A DNA stretch of 64,000 bases from assembly GCF_900101345.1 (NCBI RefSeq), contig NZ_FMUX01000007.1, positions 188,738 to 252,737 of the forward strand, given 5' to 3'. Positions within the stretch are counted from its first letter, which is position 1, and every line of letters begins with the position of its first letter. The position numbers were made by a program, and so were the translations under genes. This document shows positions 62,091 through 64,000 of this stretch, in pieces. A model generated the notes under the pieces. The model was not told where the DNA came from, ran no database searches, and saw nothing but the letters and a program-made list of their open reading frames with translations. This stretch comes from Desulfoluna spongiiphila (GTDB taxonomy: Bacteria; Desulfobacterota; Desulfobacteria; Desulfobacterales; Desulfolunaceae).

Positions 62091-62502
62091 ACGCCCTCCG
62101 GTGATGCATCAAAACATAGACGGTAAGATGACATTCCCCCATGTACCCCACGGGGAGACATTTAAACATCACGTTAACGTAAGGTTTAGCTTAATGTCAA
62201 GCACGAGCTGAACCGATATCCCCAAAAAGTACATCGTTCACAAAAAGCCCTCCACAGGCCTGTACCCCATCATACGCCGGGACGCTGCCGAGCCGGCTCG
62301 CCACGCATCCCGAAGCGATATGCCACTTATTCCAACGCCCCACCCTTCATCTGGCTTTCTAGGCGACACTGTACTATAGACATTCACCGAGGGAAGCGAC
62401 TCCATGGCCCATGGCCTTCAGCCACTCGCCCCGTCATTCTATTCACCGGCCACCACGCCCCCGGTGCCACTTCTTGATCAACGCACAAAGGATAGAAGAC
62501 CC
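62091..62502. other. Intergenic region between divergent genes
   Basis: 412 bases. It contains the promoter of buk and that of the phosphodiesterase gene. An in-frame extension of the latter back to 62404 is possible but has no ribosome site. Nothing else seen. Confidence 0.35.
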
Positions 62503-63312
62503 ATGGTATTGAACTCAGCCCACCGCGGCGCCCGAAGCCTCGCCCCTGAAAACACCCTTGCCGCCATTGAAAAAGGGTTCCAGGTGGGGGCCCACCTCTG
62601 GGAAACCGACATCTCCGTCACCCGTGACGGGGCCCTTGTCCTGTTCCACGACAACACCGTCGAGCGCACCACCGATGCCCTCACCCGGTTTCCCGGAAGA
62701 AAAAGCTACGCCGTCTCCGATTTTACCCTGGACGAACTTCGGCAGCTCGACGCCGGTTCCTGGTTCGTCCACACCGACCCCTTTGGCCAGATCAAAGCCG
62801 GTGCGGTTTCCGCAGGCGAAGCCGAGAGCTTTCGCGGGCTGACCATCCCCACCCTTAAGGAGGGCCTGGCCTTCACCGCGTCCAAAAACTGGCCCGTCAA
62901 CCTGGAGATCAAAACCCTTTTGGGCTCTGCCGTGGGGTTTCCCGTGGTGGAAAAGGCCCTTTCCGAGGTGAAGCAAAGCGGCATTGCCCCCTCACAGGTC
63001 TTCTTCTCCTCCTTTGACCACCGCCTTTTAGACGAAATCAAAGAAAAGGCCCCGGAGTTTGCCATCCAGGCCCTCATCGGGGACACCGGGGAACCGAAAA
63101 ACAACTGGGGCGACCTTACCTACGATACCTACAACGCCAACCAGGCAATCATCACCCCGGACGAGCTCCGCGCCATCGTCGCCAGAGGAAAAACCGTCAA
63201 CCTCTGGACGGTCAACGACCCCCAACGCATGCAGGCCTTCATTGAGGCCGGGGCAACCACCCTGATCACGGATTTTCCCCAGGTATTAAAAACGATTCTG
63301 GCGCATGCGTAA
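62503..63312 (+). CDS. Glycerophosphodiester phosphodiesterase
   Basis: 269 residues from the ATG at 62503 (AAAGGA upstream). The GDPD active site is complete: HRGARSLAPENTLAAI with the catalytic His and the metal Glu, ETDISVTRDGALVLFHD with the metal Glu/Asp and second His, and the C-terminal VNLWTVND. It hydrolyses glycerophosphodiesters to glycerol-3-phosphate and an alcohol. No signal peptide from this start, so it is cytoplasmic. The next gene follows 81 bases on. Confidence 0.94.
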   Translation: MVLNSAHRGARSLAPENTLAAIEKGFQVGAHLWETDISVTRDGALVLFHDNTVERTTDALTRFPGRKSYAVSDFTLDELRQLDAGSWFVHTDPFGQIKAGAVSAGEAESFRGLTIPTLKEGLAFTASKNWPVNLEIKTLLGSAVGFPVVEKALSEVKQSGIAPSQVFFSSFDHRLLDEIKEKAPEFAIQALIGDTGEPKNNWGDLTYDTYNANQAIITPDELRAIVARGKTVNLWTVNDPQRMQAFIEAGATTLITDFPQVLKTILAHA

Positions 63313-63393
63313 AACCCGGGCACAACGTGAAAATCTTCACTGGAATGGATTGAAATAACAGATTTATGTGCACAACTCCATTAGGAAGGCCCC

Positions 63394-63774
63394 ATGACAA
63401 CACCCATTGAAACAGCCGTTCAAAACGCCGAAGAGGCCCTTCGTTCAGCCATGCTCAGATCCGATGTCGACGCCCTGGACCACCTGCTCGCACCGACCCT
63501 TTTTTTTACCAACCACCTCGGGCTTATCGTCAGCAAAGAAGAGGATCTGGACGCCCACGCCTCAGGTGCATTGAAGATTGACGAAATTGTCCCGTCGGAG
63601 ATGCGTATCACCTCGCTCTGTGACACCGTCGCCACGGTTTCCGTGCGAGTAAGCCTGGCGGGCTCCTACGGCGGAGAGCCAGCAAGCGGAGACTTCCGTT
63701 TCACACGGGTCTGGGCTCTCTCGGAATCGGGGCACTGGCAGGTTGTCACCGCCCATGCCACCCTCACCCAGTAG
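63394..63774 (+). CDS. DUF4440 / NTF2-like protein
   Basis: 126 residues. The pattern VQNAEEALRSAMLRSDVDAL, LDHLLAPTLFFTNHLGLIVS, then the repeated beta strands and the ending FTRVWALSESGHWQVVTAH is that of the SnoaL/NTF2-like DUF4440 proteins, small cone-shaped domains of varied or unknown function. Ribosome site AGGAAGG before the ATG. A possible terminator follows. Confidence 0.85.
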   Translation: MTTPIETAVQNAEEALRSAMLRSDVDALDHLLAPTLFFTNHLGLIVSKEEDLDAHASGALKIDEIVPSEMRITSLCDTVATVSVRVSLAGSYGGEPASGDFRFTRVWALSESGHWQVVTAHATLTQ

Positions 63775-63802
63775 ATGATTTGTTCCCCTGCCTCACCTTC
63801 CC

Positions 63803-63842
63803 AGCCCCACCCATGCCCTGTCCAGGGAGGGTGAATGGGGCT
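63803..63842 (+). terminator. Imperfect hairpin after the DUF4440 gene
   Basis: AGCCCCA...TGGGGCT outer stem with an inner CCCT-GTCC-AGGG; no T-run. The remaining bases to the window end (63843-64000) hold no gene I can support. Confidence 0.4.
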
Positions 63843-64000
63843 GCTAGCCTGTAGCTCCCCTTTTCTGGTAACCTGTTTGCCAAAAGCCTTCAAAAATTGA
63901 TATATTCATGGAGAATACCGTCCCCCGCTCACGCCGGATAAGAGTCCCCCAAACACACCCCCTGCTTCTCTTCAACAAGACGTTATAAACGCATCTATTC

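Noticed and set aside
1..64000. CRISPR arrays, tRNA, rRNA or prophage genes
   Set aside because: I looked for regularly spaced repeats, cloverleaf or rRNA-like stretches and phage structural genes and saw none; the repeats found are dispersed, not arrayed.

Overview
The window looks like a chromosomal piece of an anaerobic, Gram-negative, probably marine Desulfobacterota (delta-proteobacterial sulfate-reducer type). The evidence is a complete reductive dehalogenase operon, ATP-driven 2-hydroxyacyl-CoA-dehydratase/double-cubane proteins, butyrate kinase with phosphotransbutyrylase, several sigma-54 activators with PAS or GAF domains, an Omp85-type outer membrane protein, and generally high GC. 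A Desulfoluna-like host is my best guess from gene content; nothing in the window proves it. I saw no rRNA, tRNA or CRISPR array.

Layout. 1-3 kb: histidine kinase and a response regulator with PAS and AAA+ domains, cut by the left edge. 3.4-7 kb: Old Yellow Enzyme-type oxidoreductase, two unknown proteins and an Omp85-like barrel. 7.7-8.8 kb: membrane diguanylate cyclase. 9-16 kb: an ATP-dependent activase, a ribose-type ABC importer and two double-cubane/dehydratase-like proteins, ended by a strong terminator. 16-18 kb: small export protein, nitroreductase and a divergent HxlR regulator. 18.7-24.5 kb: organohalide respiration locus (DUF2975, XRE regulator, sigma-54 activator, rdhA, rdhB, rdhC and a tiny membrane ORF). 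25.4-29.7 kb: four adjacent genes that each look like an amide or peptide C-N bond hydrolase (papain-like, asparaginase-lectin fusion, Ntn-type, deamidase-like). This is the best candidate for an undescribed system. 29.7-31.5 kb: metal P-type ATPase. 32-36 kb: DUF7661 protein, then a methyltransferase overlapping a molybdopterin enzyme.

36-50 kb is a repeat-rich accessory stretch. It holds a REP-associated tyrosine transposase and about ten copies of a GGGGACAGGC motif, with CTP-dependent kinase-like, TetR, deformylase-like, GNAT, ABM, radical SAM, LysR, secreted, nucleotidyltransferase-like, FumC, EamA and MocR genes. 50-58.4 kb: a sigma-54 activator divergent from an AT-richer, probably acquired operon (RidA, M20 hydrolase, M24 creatinase-like protein, diaminopropionate ammonia-lyase, APC permease), with a textbook -24/-12 promoter. 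59-62 kb: butyrate kinase and an unusual XRE-cupin-phosphotransbutyrylase fusion. 62.5-64 kb: glycerophosphodiester phosphodiesterase and a DUF4440/NTF2-like protein.

A MITE-like element of about 180-290 bp with GATGCC(T/C)CCGGCGGC-type ends recurs across the window; one copy sits between rdhB and rdhC.
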